Source: Collinsella aerofaciens (GTDB lineage: Bacteria > Actinomycetota > Coriobacteriia > Coriobacteriales > Coriobacteriaceae). Taken from it: a stretch of 55,914 bases of DNA. A model generated the notes under the pieces. It ran no database searches. It was given only the letters and a program-made list of their open reading frames with translations, and was not told where the DNA came from. The translations under genes and the position numbers were made by a program. The DNA lies in assembly GCF_028209395.1 (NCBI RefSeq), contig NZ_JAQLDQ010000012.1, positions 2,467-58,380 of the forward strand, in the 5' to 3' direction. Below are positions 27,945-36,241 of this stretch, in pieces. The number at the start of each line of letters is the position of its first letter. Position 1 is the first letter of the stretch.

Positions 27945-29126
27945 CTACAGCTGCTCTGCTGGACGGTCGGGCGAACTAAAGCCCGAGTCAAACGTAACGA
28001 CGCATGAGACGTTGGGCCGGCGCTCGTGCACGATGCGCGTGACGAGCTCCAGCAGCTCCTCGTCGGATATGTCAAAGCCGTCGGGGCGCACCAGGTCAAA
28101 CGAAACGAACCCGTCGTGCTCGTGCAGGTCGTGGATGGAGAGCGCGGGATCGATCTGCATGACGCCGCGCTTGACCCAGCCGCGCAGATCATCGCCGGTT
28201 GTCGCGATGGGGTCGCAGTGCAGCGTGATGCCAATGCCCATCTGGCGCTTGATGTCGTGCTCGATGGTGTCCAGGATCTCGTGGTGCTCAAATGCGTCGC
28301 CCTCGCCGGGCATCTCCACGTGGGCGCTGGCAAACTGACGACCGGGGCCGTAGTCGTGCACCATCAGGTCGTGTGTGCCCAAGACCTGCGGATAGGACAT
28401 GATCTTGTCGCGGATTGCCTGGACGAGCTTGGGGTCGGGCGCTTGCCCCAGCAACGGGCTGATGGCGTCGCGCACCAGGCCCATGCCACTGATGCAGATG
28501 AAGACGCCCACGCCCAGGCCCGCCCAGCCGTCGAGGTCAAAGCCGGTCGTCTGCGAAATAAGCGCTGCGGCCAGGACCGATCCCGAGGTGATGACGTCGT
28601 TTTTGGAGTCCTGTGCTGTGGCGATGAGTGTTTCGGAATCGATACGGTTGCCCAGCGCACGGTTGAATGCGGCCATCCAGAATTTGACGAGCATGGACAA
28701 GACGAGAGCGGCTAGGGAGACCAGCGTGTAGGCGGTGGGGGAGGGCTTGATGATCTTAGTGACCGACTCGAGGATCAGGTTGATGCCGACGGCGCAAACC
28801 AGGACGGCGACGAACAGACCGGCTAGGTACTCGTAGCGACCGTGGCCATAGGGGTGGCCTTCGTCTGCCGGGCGGCTGGCAAGGCGGAACCCGAGCAGGC
28901 TCACGATGTTGCTCGAGGCGTCGGAGAGGTTGTTGAAGGCGTCGGCGATGAGCGAGACAGAGCCGGCGAGCAGGCCCGCGATGCCCTTGGCCAGGCACAG
29001 AGTGATGTTGAGGCCAATGCAGATGAGGCTTGCGGCGAAGCCCGCGTTGGTGCGGCAGGAGGTATCGACCGGCTCGCCCTCGCTGCCGGGAACAAGCGTA
29101 TGTACCAGCCGATTTACAAATAGCAT
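27945..29126 (-). CDS. Cation diffusion facilitator, probable Mn/Fe-type metal exporter
   Basis: A 393-residue CDF antiporter that would pump divalent metal out of the cytoplasm. Six membrane helices precede a cytoplasmic dimer domain, plus an extra C-terminal extension. The transport site is N65 and D69 in helix 2 (DAFNNLSDASSN) and D173 and D177 in helix 5 (AQDSKNDVITS). This Asn-Asp/Asp-Asp set differs from the His-containing zinc site and is the kind reported for manganese CDFs, so Mn is my best guess. GHPYGHGRYEYLAG between helices 2 and 3 is typical. The ATG at 29126 has GAGGA ahead; an upstream ATG (29147) lacks a ribosome site. The gene converges on its neighbour with 12 bp between the stops. 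Confidence 0.9.
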   Translation of the reverse strand: MLFVNRLVHTLVPGSEGEPVDTSCRTNAGFAASLICIGLNITLCLAKGIAGLLAGSVSLIADAFNNLSDASSNIVSLLGFRLASRPADEGHPYGHGRYEYLAGLFVAVLVCAVGINLILESVTKIIKPSPTAYTLVSLAALVLSMLVKFWMAAFNRALGNRIDSETLIATAQDSKNDVITSGSVLAAALISQTTGFDLDGWAGLGVGVFICISGMGLVRDAISPLLGQAPDPKLVQAIRDKIMSYPQVLGTHDLMVHDYGPGRQFASAHVEMPGEGDAFEHHEILDTIEHDIKRQMGIGITLHCDPIATTGDDLRGWVKRGVMQIDPALSIHDLHEHDGFVSFDLVRPDGFDISDEELLELVTRIVHERRPNVSCVVTFDSGFSSPDRPAEQL

Positions 29127-29263
29127 AGCGGTCGTCCTCACAATCATGTTTAAGGGGATAGTGTAGCTCGCGCGGAGGCGCTGTGCACCGATGCTCAGAA
29201 AATGCAGTAATGGTCTGCCGGTGCTAACGAGCGAGCCTTCTCGTCTGCCTGGGTGGTCCATTT

Positions 29264-29276
29264 TGGGCCACATGGG
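29264..29276 (+). promoter_or_regulatory. Upstream motif TGGGCCACATGGG (copy 1)
   Basis: A 13-mer about 70 bp before the zinc-ribbon gene. It matches, in the same orientation relative to the gene, TGGGACACATGGC found upstream of both lipoprotein genes (11 of 13 positions). Possible shared regulator site. Confidence 0.35.
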
Positions 29277-29344
29277 TATGGGCATGTGCCTGTTTGCTCG
29301 ACATACTTAACGTCGATAGCCCCTGTGCAAAGGAGGACGTTTCC

Positions 29345-30682
29345 ATGGACGAGATGTTTGCCATTAAATGTCAAAACTGCGGCGGCCCTATGTACTCGCA
29401 CCAGGCTAAGCGCAGCTTTGAGTGCGCCTATTGCGGCGCGGTCATTCCGTGGCAGGCGGACGCCGGAGAGCCCAAGAGCGCTTTGGGCATTCGCCATACG
29501 CCGTTGACGGTGGTGGATGGACTGCTCAAGCTCACGCATGTGTCGCAACTCGAGCGCCCGGAGGACCCGGACTGGTATTTCTTCAATTCGCACTGGCGCA
29601 ATCAGTCGGTCCTGGAACATCTGCTGTGGGAGGATTGCGGCACGGCGCAGGAGTTCCAAGAGGCCACGCATGTGAGCATTCCCTGCCCCTTCTGCGGAGC
29701 GTCCTTTGAGGGCGAGTCAACGCAGCGTGTGTTTGAGTGCCCGTCCTGCGGCAACAAGATCGGCATTGCCGACCTGCTCAAGCCCGGTACGTTTAGCAAG
29801 CGCCTGACCTTGGGCGTGGGTGCGGAGTATGTGCCGGAGCAGGGTATTCCATGCGAAATCTCGCCGCAGCAGGCGCGTGCCAACGCACTGCAGCTGGTGC
29901 GTCAGTACCCCGACGCCTTTGCCGGGCACGATGTAGAAGATGCGATCCAAAACGACATGATGCTCTTCTACTTCCCCATGGCGCTCGCGGATTTGCGCAT
30001 GATGGCGTCCTTCCCGGGCAAGGGCCTGAGCAAGGAAACCCTGGTGTACTACGAGGTGCTCGACTGGGCGTATCCGCGGGCAAACTACCTGGACATTCGC
30101 CTCATGGGCATTTTGGAGCCGTGGGACTTTGCCAAGGTCGGTCCGTTCGATCCCGCCATGCAGGAAGGCGATTTCCGCGTTGTCTCCGTCGATGCATCTA
30201 CCAAGGACCAGGTGGTCATTGATAAGCTGGCGCTCGACATTGCCGGCAACGATGCCGAGGCGGTACTGGGGCTCAATAAAAAGAGCATTCGCATGTGGGC
30301 GCGCAAGGCCCGCAAGCAAAAGGACGGTCTGGTGATGGTGCCGGTCTACTTTGTCGATCGTCCGGCGACGGATAGCCGCGACGGCGAGCAGGTGCGCATC
30401 GCCGTGAACGGCCAGACGGGCCGCGCGGCCGCGGTGGTGTTTAGCGACAAGCGCGAGACGCATATCGTGGCGCCGCTCAACCTGAGCCTTCATCTGTCCG
30501 GCGAGAGCACCGTGCACGCCACGCCCATCGAGGTCAAATACGTTAAGTCGCCGTTTCTGTACCAGATCGTGCGCCGTGGAGGCGGCGAGCAACCGCGCCA
30601 GGTTGCAGCCGCCGTCGAGGGTTCCTACCGAGAAGAAAAGCCCAAACGCAAGGGCTTGCTCGCTGCGATCTTTGGGAAGTAG
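29345..30682 (+). CDS. Double zinc-ribbon protein of unknown function
   Basis: A 445-residue soluble protein with two zinc ribbons. The first is CQNCGGPM then CAYCGAVIPW (residues about 9-32); the second is CPFCGASFEG then CPSCGNKIG (about 114-140). Both are of the rubredoxin/TFIIB type with paired CxxC. The remainder is mixed alpha/beta with no motif I recognise (ISPQQARANALQLVRQYPDA, then PMALADLRMMASFPGKGL). The C-terminus is basic (EEKPKRKGLLAAIFGK), perhaps a membrane-surface amphipathic helix. AAAGGAGGA lies before the ATG at 29345. No operon partner on this strand. Functional assignment is not possible from sequence; binding to nucleic acid or acting as a protein scaffold are both open. 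Confidence 0.75.
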   Translation: MDEMFAIKCQNCGGPMYSHQAKRSFECAYCGAVIPWQADAGEPKSALGIRHTPLTVVDGLLKLTHVSQLERPEDPDWYFFNSHWRNQSVLEHLLWEDCGTAQEFQEATHVSIPCPFCGASFEGESTQRVFECPSCGNKIGIADLLKPGTFSKRLTLGVGAEYVPEQGIPCEISPQQARANALQLVRQYPDAFAGHDVEDAIQNDMMLFYFPMALADLRMMASFPGKGLSKETLVYYEVLDWAYPRANYLDIRLMGILEPWDFAKVGPFDPAMQEGDFRVVSVDASTKDQVVIDKLALDIAGNDAEAVLGLNKKSIRMWARKARKQKDGLVMVPVYFVDRPATDSRDGEQVRIAVNGQTGRAAAVVFSDKRETHIVAPLNLSLHLSGESTVHATPIEVKYVKSPFLYQIVRRGGGEQPRQVAAAVEGSYREEKPKRKGLLAAIFGK

Positions 30683-30739
30683 GGAAGCGCAGCGCGGGAC
30701 GGCTCACAGGCGTGCGGGCGTTTCGGTCGCAACGTGCTG

Positions 30740-31792
30740 CTACCCTTGCGTTTCGCCATTGGTCGCTTCGTTGATGGCGCGGTACTCGGCACTCAGCTCG
30801 CGCGCCAGCTCTTCCTTGCTTGGAAGATACGGCAGGTATTTGGCGGCAAACACTTGGTCGTTGTCTTCGGGCAGCGTGTACTCGACGATCGAATCGCTTT
30901 TGTCCGCGCAGAGCACGATGCCTATGGGCGGATTGTCGCCTTCGTTCATGAGCTCACGCGTGTAGTAGTTCACATACATTTGCATCTGGCCCAGGTCCTG
31001 ATGCGTAAGGTCATCGGTCTTAAGGTCGATGAGCACGAAGCAGCGCATCAGATAGTTGTAAAAAACAAGGTCAATATAGAAATGGCGCCCATCAAAGGTG
31101 ATGCGCTTTTGGCGCGCCTCGAAAGCGAAGCCACGGCCAAGCTCCAGCAGGAACTTCTGAAGATGTGTGATGAGCGCCTGCTCTAGATCGCTCTCGCGAA
31201 ACGCAGTATCGTCCGAGAAACCTAAAAACTCCAGTACATATGGATCGCGGATGATATCCTCGGGGCGACGAGCTGGGGCGCTCTTTTGGATTTCTTGGGT
31301 GACAGCCTCCTTGTCTTTGCTGGCAAGTAGGCGCTCGCGGAACATGGTGTTGATCTGGCGTTCGAGCTGGCGCGTGCTCCAGCGAGAGTCGGCGCATTCG
31401 TTCATGTACCAGGTGCGAGCTTCGGGGTCAGGAATGCGTATTAACCTGCGGTAATGTGTCCAGCTCAATTCGGGACGCAGTGAGTCCCGAATTGGAAATG
31501 CAAGATAGAACTGACGCATTTTGCGCAGCTCTCTTGCTCCAAAACCTTTACCAAAATCCTTGGTAAGTCTGATTGCGAGGGCCTTGAGCAGCGCCTCTCC
31601 ATACTTGGCGCGCTCCTCTCCGCCCTGCTCGTCAACAATGCTCTTGCCGATCTCCCAATACGCCTCAACCATCGCAAAGTTAACGGCGGTATAGGCCTTG
31701 TCGCGAGCGGCGTTGAGAATCGAGGAAACCTGCTTGTAAAAAACTTCTGGCACGATTGCCGATTCTCCACGGTTTACCAGTTCGCCCATCAC
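30740..31792 (-). CDS. DUF1016 / YhcG-type PD-(D/E)XK nuclease family protein
   Basis: A 350-residue protein of the YhcG family (PF06250 with an N-terminal DUF1016-type helical domain). The N-terminal half shows VNFAMVEAYWEIGKSIVDEQ and GKGFGARELRKMRQFYLAFP. The C-terminal nuclease fold shows FLLELGRGFAFEARQKRI, then YIDLVFYNYLMRCFVLIDLK with the D..D-x-K pattern, and QMQMYVNYYTREL. Members are common in gut bacteria, often near restriction or mobile genes, but the biological role is not settled. The start is either GTG 31792 or the next codon, ATG 31789; AGAGGAAAG lies upstream and fits the GTG better. The gene stands alone and converges on the zinc-ribbon gene. Confidence 0.88.
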   Translation of the reverse strand: MMGELVNRGESAIVPEVFYKQVSSILNAARDKAYTAVNFAMVEAYWEIGKSIVDEQGGEERAKYGEALLKALAIRLTKDFGKGFGARELRKMRQFYLAFPIRDSLRPELSWTHYRRLIRIPDPEARTWYMNECADSRWSTRQLERQINTMFRERLLASKDKEAVTQEIQKSAPARRPEDIIRDPYVLEFLGFSDDTAFRESDLEQALITHLQKFLLELGRGFAFEARQKRITFDGRHFYIDLVFYNYLMRCFVLIDLKTDDLTHQDLGQMQMYVNYYTRELMNEGDNPPIGIVLCADKSDSIVEYTLPEDNDQVFAAKYLPYLPSKEELARELSAEYRAINEATNGETQG

Positions 31793-31989
31793 TGTCGCCC
31801 CACTTTCCTCTTGTGGAATGCATCTTTATCGCATTTAGTTTAAAGCCTCGCGCGGACACGAATTGCTGTGCTGTCTGGCACCTTCGCATGGGAGCCTTGC
31901 GGTGACTAAAATGTGGCCATAGAGGCAGTTTTAGCGAATCCCGCGGGAGTGACACGTATGGATAACAACACTTTGCTACTCCTTCATGT

Positions 31990-32025
31990 CAAAAATAGGG
32001 GCGCAGAACGGTATTCTGCGCCCCT
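31990..32025 (-). terminator. Terminator after the PI-PLC-like gene
   Basis: A perfect 12-bp stem (31997-32008 with 32014-32025) with a 5-nt loop. On the minus strand it is followed by TATTTTTG. Confidence 0.88.
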
Positions 32026-32057
32026 GATTGAGCCGATGCGTCTGAAAGCCGGCTTGC

Positions 32058-34526
32058 CTATTCGCTAGCGCCTTCGCTGTCTTCGCGATCGTTGGCAAGC
32101 ATTGCCGCGCCGGCGACCGTTGTCGCCACGGCGGCGGCAGCGAGCCCGGCGGCAATGCCAGAGCCGTCGCCCGTGCCGGCGAGTTTTCCGCCCGAGCCCT
32201 TGCCCTTGTTGCTCTTACCGTTCTTGTCCGCGCTGCCCGCGTTGGCATCGTTGCCGGTGTCGCCCGCGTCGCCCGAAGCCGTCACAGTAAAGCTTGCGGC
32301 TCCGTCGGTGGCAAGCTCGTAGTTCTGCGCCGCGTCGCCCAAAAGGCCTTTCGCGCGCACCCAGTACGCCCCTGCGGTAAATGCCTCGCCTTCGGCCATT
32401 GCCGTGCCCGGCACGCCGTTTGCATCGTGCATAAACTCGAGCTGGGCGGTGCAGGCATCGCCTTCGAGCTTGCCCTCGAGCGGCGCCGCGATCTTTGCGC
32501 GCACGTCCTCGCCGGCCTTAAGGCCCTCGAGCCCTTCAAAGTGGGGCGTCAGTGCGCGCGGGTCGATATCGATGGGCACGGAACCCTGCAGTTCCGTAAC
32601 GGTCTCGTTGCCCAGGGCGTCGACATCCACGTATTCGATAGCAAACGTGTTGCCCGAAGCCGCCACGCTGAGTACGTTACTGCTGTCGACAAGGCGGAAA
32701 CGACCCTCGCCAACGGTCTTTCCATCCTGGAGTGAGGCATCGCTCAACGAGTCGCCGTATGTCATGCGTATACGGGTCGGGAGGTAGTACGAAACGGTCT
32801 GCTTGTGCTTCGCATCGTAATTGCGCTGGTAGATGCTTCGGGCCAGTGCCGCATCAACAAAGTCGGACGCAATGATGCCAATGTGCTTGAGGCAGTCCTC
32901 CTTTGTGCTCTCATTTCCGGTGCTGTTTATATACTGGCTCTTGTATAGATGCTCGTTGACCACTCGTGCTGCGGTAAAAGGATTGCTTCCTTGCTTGTAG
33001 TTCGTGCAGCTGGTGTAGTTGATACACCAGCTGTGCTCCAGGACCTTTACCTTGGCCCCGTCATTGTCCTCGACGTCCACCATGATGCGGGCGAGCTTGG
33101 TTGTCTCCTGCAGCGCCATATCGACCCAGCCGATTTTGTCGGTTCCTGTGCATTCGTAATGGTCCTGGGCGTATACCTTGGTGCAATAGGGCTCTTCGTC
33201 ACCCGTTTTCCCCACGGCTTCAAAGCCCCGCTCGTCTCGAACGAGACACATAGAGGTGCTGTCGGTGTGTGCTGCGATTTTGTCGTCCCATTGGGTGAGG
33301 TCGAGGCCCCATGTGTGGCTGCTTACGCTGTTGCCGGCGAGCCCAAACCGACGCAGCAGGACGATCTTTCCGCGCACCTCGCCCAGCGTGGGGATGCGGC
33401 TCGATGTGTAGAACAGGTCGGGGTTCTCATCAAAAACCTTGCCCAAGGCCGTCGTGAGGCTTTCGTCGGTAGCCTCGTCATTGCCCCGCGACACGAGCAT
33501 GATGAGCGCTTCTGTCGGGTTTTCGCTCAAAAACGTATTGAAGTACCCGATGACATCGGAGAGATGCATAAAGTTCCCGTCTTTTTTGAGCAGGTAACAA
33601 GCTCCGTGGTCGATGCCGGGGTCGCCGTTCTCGTCGTTCTTTCCAAGTCGGATATCAAAATAGCGAACGCCTTCGAGCAACTGCGTGGGGATGTAATCCT
33701 GCTGGCATTTTGCTTGGGAGGATTGGGGCTCGGTGTCGTTGTCCACGCTGCAGGTGCCCGAATCGTGCGTGCCCGGGATGCTCAGTTCGTCGAGGAACTT
33801 GTTGTTGTCGACGTATTTCATCCAACATGGCCCGTCGGCGTAGCTGCTATACCTGATCCAGTCGATACTGCTAACCGTGGTATTGATCTTGCCCATGTCG
33901 TAACCGACAAGCTCGAGCTCCCACGGAATGTCCTTCCTCTTATGGCAGATCTTGTTGTTGTCCTGGTCTTTGCCGTCCTTTTCTATGGCCAGGTAATTAA
34001 TGTCTTTTTTCTCGTTTGTGCGGTCTCGGATGATGTAGGTTCCGTTTAACTGGCGTTCAAACGCAAAAGCGCGGCTGGGCTTGTCGTCATACTCGCCACT
34101 CCATACGTGGATGACCTTTCCATCTTTGTCCGAGTCGCCATCGACCGACCAAATGCTGTAGCCCGTCTTCTTGTGCTCTTCGAAATTGAGCAGGGTGCGG
34201 ATGGCATACCAATTTTTATTTTCTGTATCGGTCACTACGTGCTCAAGGATGAGCTTGCTGGACGTGCCGTCATTAAACAGGTGGCAGACGTTGCCGATGA
34301 CGTTGCCGTCTTCGTTGACGCTTGCGGTGCGAAAATAGCCCGCGGGGCGAAGGCGAATGACGAAATTATGGAGGCTCTTCGCCGGTGTGGGCACGTCTTC
34401 TGCAAATGCCGCGCGCACGGGAAGGCCCAGCGCCGCGGTTTCGGGCAGGCTTGCAAATGGCGACAATGCTGCGAGTCCTAGGCCCAACGTGAATGCTCGA
34501 CGGCTGATTGCTTGGTGCTCGGTCAT
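32058..34526 (-). CDS. Tat-exported surface protein with PI-PLC-like domain
   Basis: An 822-residue secreted protein. The N-terminus has a twin-arginine signal (SRRAFTLGLGLAAL, R9-R10). Residues about 50-230 are of unclear fold, perhaps ricin-like beta-trefoil. Residues about 240-560 form a phosphatidylinositol-specific phospholipase C-like TIM barrel. H254 (LSIPGTHDSGT) and H307 (GIDHGACYL) stand at the catalytic histidine positions, and VRYFDIRLG and EALIMLVSRGND are typical strands. Beta-rich MBG/Ig-like domains follow. The end reads GKLAGTG, a hydrophobic helix, then an acidic tail. LAGTG resembles actinobacterial sortase sites (LAXTG), but the usual basic tail is missing. GGAGG precedes the ATG at 34526. 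It may cleave phosphoinositides or GPI-type lipids at the host interface; substrate unproven. Confidence 0.85.
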   Translation of the reverse strand: MTEHQAISRRAFTLGLGLAALSPFASLPETAALGLPVRAAFAEDVPTPAKSLHNFVIRLRPAGYFRTASVNEDGNVIGNVCHLFNDGTSSKLILEHVVTDTENKNWYAIRTLLNFEEHKKTGYSIWSVDGDSDKDGKVIHVWSGEYDDKPSRAFAFERQLNGTYIIRDRTNEKKDINYLAIEKDGKDQDNNKICHKRKDIPWELELVGYDMGKINTTVSSIDWIRYSSYADGPCWMKYVDNNKFLDELSIPGTHDSGTCSVDNDTEPQSSQAKCQQDYIPTQLLEGVRYFDIRLGKNDENGDPGIDHGACYLLKKDGNFMHLSDVIGYFNTFLSENPTEALIMLVSRGNDEATDESLTTALGKVFDENPDLFYTSSRIPTLGEVRGKIVLLRRFGLAGNSVSSHTWGLDLTQWDDKIAAHTDSTSMCLVRDERGFEAVGKTGDEEPYCTKVYAQDHYECTGTDKIGWVDMALQETTKLARIMVDVEDNDGAKVKVLEHSWCINYTSCTNYKQGSNPFTAARVVNEHLYKSQYINSTGNESTKEDCLKHIGIIASDFVDAALARSIYQRNYDAKHKQTVSYYLPTRIRMTYGDSLSDASLQDGKTVGEGRFRLVDSSNVLSVAASGNTFAIEYVDVDALGNETVTELQGSVPIDIDPRALTPHFEGLEGLKAGEDVRAKIAAPLEGKLEGDACTAQLEFMHDANGVPGTAMAEGEAFTAGAYWVRAKGLLGDAAQNYELATDGAASFTVTASGDAGDTGNDANAGSADKNGKSNKGKGSGGKLAGTGDGSGIAAGLAAAAVATTVAGAAMLANDREDSEGASE

Positions 34527-34831
34527 AACTCCTCCATTCGCAGGGTGCGGTTGTGCGCTCGTTTTGGTCACTATACTGCCCGGATGTCCAAAGGCATCGG
34601 CTCAATTGTCTGCGCGGCGCTATAAATCGGCGGGCGGACGCACCGGGGTGCTTGTCGTTTTCGTACTGTTGCCACATTTGGGGCGGTTCCAGCGTCCGGC
34701 ATCCTCGCGTTCGTCGGTTACCGGTATAAGAAAGGGAGGGTCGGTTTACCGGCCCTCCCTGGGTATGAAGCGCTGGGGCACCGCCGCTTGTTAGCACCGC
34801 GCTCGTGTTACCCGCTGCGCTCGCGAGTCGC
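34527..34831. other. Intergenic region between two minus-strand genes
   Basis: Holds the terminator of the first lipoprotein gene (34724-34760). The rest must contain the promoter of the PI-PLC-like gene, but I see no consensus pair. No coding region is supported here. Confidence 0.5.
34724..34760 (-). terminator. Terminator after lipoprotein gene 1
   Basis: A long stem: AGGGAGGG-T-CGG (34733-34744) pairs with CCG-G-CCCTCCCT (34749-34760) around a 4-nt loop, then TTCTTAT on the minus strand. Its arms resemble those of the terminator after lipoprotein gene 2. Confidence 0.75.
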
Positions 34832-35425
34832 TTAGCGCTTAATCTCGATATCGTCGAGCTTAACGTCCATGGCTTCGGTCTTGGCCTTGGCGATGTCGTC
34901 GGCAAATTCCAGAGACTTCATCATGGTCTCGACGGCGTCCTTGTGCTCTTCGACGTTGTCGATGCACACGTAGACGCTGCCGCCGCCTGCTTCGGTGAAG
35001 TACTCAGTCGTCACGCCGCCCGAGTGTGTATAGGAAGCGTTGCGCCAGGTCTTGCCGTTGTACTTGACGGGATCATTCTCGGTCCACTCAAAGTCGGTCT
35101 TCCACTTGGCCTCGTAGTCAAACAGCTCGTCGGCGTTCTTGTCAGGGTCGAAGACGGGGATGAAGCGGTCGCTGGCGTGCTCGCTCTTGGTGAACTTAAA
35201 CTGGGCCCTGTCGGCCGTGTCGCCGGCAACGTCGGTAATCTCGACGCCCTCGGGGACCTCGACCTTAAACCAAATGAAGTCGGTCCTCATATCCACGGTT
35301 GGCTTTTCCGCGCCGCCGCCACCGCTGCTGCCGGTAGCGCCACCGCTTCCGCCACAACCCACCAGGGCAACCGCGGCAAAGAGACTGATGCAGAGGGTGA
35401 GAATCGCAAAGGCCTTCTTTTTCAT
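34832..35425 (-). CDS. Lipoprotein 1 of a tandem paralogous pair
   Basis: A 197-residue exported lipoprotein: MKKKAFAILTLCISLFAAVA followed by lipobox LVGC with C24 as the lipidated residue. A Gly/Ser linker follows, then a compact beta-rich domain starting TDFIWFKVEVPEGVEI. It has VKYNGKTWRNASYTHSGG in the middle and ends VYVCIDNVEEHKDAVETMMKS. It is clearly paralogous to the gene at 35642-36241 (shared TDFIWFKVE-PEGV, ADR-Q--F, DRFIPV, YNGRTW/YNGKTW, SVYV-I-N--HK). The function is unknown. GAGGAGGA precedes the ATG. The two copies are separated by a terminator, so each is its own transcription unit. Confidence 0.88.
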   Translation of the reverse strand: MKKKAFAILTLCISLFAAVALVGCGGSGGATGSSGGGGAEKPTVDMRTDFIWFKVEVPEGVEITDVAGDTADRAQFKFTKSEHASDRFIPVFDPDKNADELFDYEAKWKTDFEWTENDPVKYNGKTWRNASYTHSGGVTTEYFTEAGGGSVYVCIDNVEEHKDAVETMMKSLEFADDIAKAKTEAMDVKLDDIEIKR

Positions 35426-35497
35426 GGTCGTGTCCTCCTCGATCTGTAACCGCCCATGGATTACCTGTCTTTACTGTACGCGCGGGCGGCTCGTTCG

Positions 35498-35516
35498 GGT
35501 GGGCCATGTGTCCCAT
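35498..35516 (-). promoter_or_regulatory. Conserved 19-bp upstream element (copy 2)
   Basis: GGTGGGCCATGTGTCCCAT on the plus strand, identical to 36438-36456. It lies 73 bp before the lipoprotein 1 start, roughly 20 bp upstream of a TACAGT -10-like hexamer. Inner dyad TGGG-N8-CCCA. Confidence 0.55.
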
Positions 35517-35555
35517 TCTGGGGGCCGGATTTGCGCCGGCAAGTGGCAATATGCG

Positions 35556-35596
35556 CGGGTGTAAAGAGGGGAGGGCCGATGCTGTCGGCCCTCCCC
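35556..35596 (-). terminator. Terminator after lipoprotein gene 2
   Basis: A 12-bp perfect stem (35568-35579 with 35585-35596) with a 5-nt loop. On the minus strand it is followed by TCTTTAC. Confidence 0.75.
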
Positions 35597-35641
35597 GGGT
35601 TGGGCGCCCGTTGTTTTAATGGGGCGCGTGCGGGTGCCCCG

Positions 35642-36241
35642 TTACTTGATCTCGATGCTCGAAATTTCGACTTCGCGTGCCTCGGAAACTGCCTCTTCCA
35701 TGTCATCGGGGAACTCGATGGAGTTGAGGAGCGCCTCGGCTTCTTTCTTGTGCTGGTCGAAGTTCGAGATGAGGACGTAGACGCTTCCCGGCTCAACGTC
35801 GGTAAAAAGCATGGTTGAGATGCCGCTGTTGTCCTCGTATGTTCCGACGAGCCACGTCCTGCCGTTATACTCGACGGACCCGCCATCCTTCCACTGGAAC
35901 GTGTCCCCCTTCTTTTCCGCCTGGTCGGCGTGGGATTCCTCGGCCGTCAGCGCTTTTTTCCAAACGGGGATAAAGCGATCGGCCGAGGCGTTCTCATCTT
36001 CGGGGAAGGTGAGCTGGACCCTGTCGGCATTCTTGCCGGCAGAGTCACTTACGCCGACGCCCTCGGGCATCTCGACCTTAAACCAGATGAAGTCGGTCTT
36101 CTTGGCGACGGGGGCCTTTTCCTTGCTCTCGCTCTTGGGGGCGCTGCCGCCGCCCGATGCGCTCCCGCCGCAGCCGACAAGGGCAAACGCGGCAAAGAGG
36201 GCGATGCAGAGGGAAAGGATTGATAGGGTCTTTTTCTTCAT
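35642..36241 (-). CDS. Lipoprotein 2 of a tandem paralogous pair
   Basis: A 199-residue exported lipoprotein: MKKKTLSILSLCIALFAAFA followed by lipobox LVGC (C24), then a Ser/Lys-rich linker. The conserved domain runs from TDFIWFKVEMPEGVGV to the C-terminal helix EAEALLNSIEFPDDMEEA. It is a paralogue of the adjacent gene at 34832-35425. I chose the ATG at 36241, five bases after AAGGAGGACG, over an upstream in-frame codon that would put residues before the signal peptide. The function is unknown. The family pattern (small surface lipoprotein, one globular domain, tandem copies) suggests an envelope or ligand-binding role, which is inference. Confidence 0.88.
   Translation of the reverse strand: MKKKTLSILSLCIALFAAFALVGCGGSASGGGSAPKSESKEKAPVAKKTDFIWFKVEMPEGVGVSDSAGKNADRVQLTFPEDENASADRFIPVWKKALTAEESHADQAEKKGDTFQWKDGGSVEYNGRTWLVGTYEDNSGISTMLFTDVEPGSVYVLISNFDQHKKEAEALLNSIEFPDDMEEAVSEAREVEISSIEIK

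Noticed and set aside
27931..27952. AGCTGT/ACAGCT inverted repeat between convergent genes as a bidirectional terminator
   Set aside because: Only a 6-bp stem, overlapping a stop codon, with no T run on either side.
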